Source: Variovorax dokdonensis
GTDB taxonomy: Bacteria; Pseudomonadota; Gammaproteobacteria; Burkholderiales; Burkholderiaceae_C
Length of the DNA stretch: 64,000 nt
Reading direction: 5' to 3'
Assembly (NCBI RefSeq): GCF_030316895.1
Contig: NZ_JASZYV010000003.1
Span: 806,001-870,000, forward strand
Part shown: positions 63,574-64,000 of the stretch, piece after piece
Numbering within the stretch: the stretch's first letter is position 1
Layout: the number at the start of each line of letters is the position of its first letter
The notes under the pieces: model-generated
Database searches by the model: none
What the model was told of the DNA's origin: nothing
The model's input: the letters and a program-made list of their open reading frames with translations, nothing else
Made by a program: the position numbers and the translations under genes

Positions 63574-64000
63574 TCAGGCGAGGTCGAACACCGCCATGGA
63601 TTCGACGTGAGCGGTGTGGGGGAACATGTTGACCACGCCTGCGTGCGTGCAGCGATACCCAGCCTGATGCACCAGCAGCCCAGCGTCGCGGGCCAGAGTG
63701 GCCGGATTGCAGCTCACATACACGATGCGTCGAGGCGGCGTCCAGCCATGCGGCGCGGGCGTGGCGGCGAGTTGCTGCTGGTGCAGTTCCGCCAGAGCCT
63801 TGGCCAATGCGAAGGCGCCTTCGCGTGGCGGATCCACAAGCCAGCGGTCCGCCGCGCCATCCTGGACGAGTTGCTCGGGAGTCATCTCGAACAGGTTGCG
63901 TGTGACGAAGGCGACGTCGTCGGAGAAGTACCGACCTGATTCCTTCGCCACACGCCGATTGGCCTCGCAGTTCTCGGTCGCGCGCGCCACCAGCGTGTCG
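63574..64000 (-). CDS. rlmD: 23S rRNA (uracil-5-)-methyltransferase RlmD, 3' part
   Basis: C-terminal ~142 residues of an S-adenosylmethionine-dependent methyltransferase that modifies U1939 of 23S rRNA; the 5' part lies beyond the window. Visible are DPPREGA, the catalytic-cysteine motif [12 protein letters not shown] and the closing DMFPHT-type [15 protein letters not shown]. The frame is open to base 64000. RlmC or TrmA are alternatives, but the wording best fits RlmD. Confidence 0.88.
   Translation of the reverse strand, partial: DTLVARATENCEANRRVAKESGRYFSDDVAFVTRNLFEMTPEQLVQDGAADRWLVDPPREGAFALAKALAELHQQQLAATPAPHGWTPPRRIVYVSCNPATLARDAGLLVHQAGYRCTHAGVVNMFPHTAHVESMAVFDLA

Overview
The window is high-GC and densely coded, with family-level similarities that point to a betaproteobacterium of the order Burkholderiales, probably Comamonadaceae (Variovorax/Acidovorax-like). 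The clues are the RibH2-type lumazine synthase under an FMN riboswitch, the FisR-PDO-SQR sulfide module, the hom-thrC-mobB-moeA-moaD-moaE run, the rpsF-priB-rpsR-rplI operon, BktB-type thiolase and a Bug-type tricarboxylate-binding protein. This placement is an inference from recognised families; no search was run. No rRNA, tRNA, CRISPR array, insertion sequence or prophage was seen.

Layout. 1-2066: end of a polar amino-acid ABC importer. 2152-10077 (minus): a 2641-residue autotransporter, the one clearly accessory gene. 10368-13385: VWA protein, DUF1439 lipoprotein-like protein, periplasmic glycerophosphodiesterase and a small protein. 13391-16003: divergent cadR-like regulator and metal-exporting P1B ATPase sharing a MerR-type promoter. 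16047-19842: a tight run of P1-family peptidase, membrane-anchored TAXI receptor and ThrE-like exporter. 19942-20731: FMN riboswitch plus ribH2. 20796-25724: DUF924 protein, a short conserved-looking protein, a divergent MFS/AraC pair and a SulP transporter. 25756-27366 (minus): arfB and bktB.

27576-32844 is the most coherent regulatory unit: a FisR-type sigma-54 activator on the minus strand and, divergently, a DUF2892 protein, persulfide dioxygenase, DUF442-SQR fusion and TauE/SafE exporter. The 263-base gap holds a nested CTGCCA/TGGCAG palindrome, an IHF-like site and a good -24/-12 promoter in the expected order. Together these oxidise sulfide to sulfite/thiosulfate and export the product, with the activator sensing sulfane sulfur through three spaced cysteines.

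32901-43708 (mostly minus): clpB with a sigma-32 promoter and a small membrane protein behind it, a Bug protein (plus), molybdenum cofactor genes, threonine biosynthesis genes and an AlaA-like aminotransferase. 43798-48729 (plus): Mth938-like protein, Bcp peroxiredoxin, PIN-PhoH protein, GyrI-like, VOC and WYL-type regulator genes. 48748-55048 (minus): dnaB, the S6 operon, an unknown protein and ppsA, with the divergent ppsR. 56141-61979 is a peroxide and iron block: ahpF/ahpC (minus) with an OxyR-like site, then bfr, bfd, tonB-exbB-exbD and hemP, the last under a clear Fur box. 62182-64000: HbpS/GlcG-like protein, a Bax-inhibitor-1 family membrane protein and the 3' part of rlmD.
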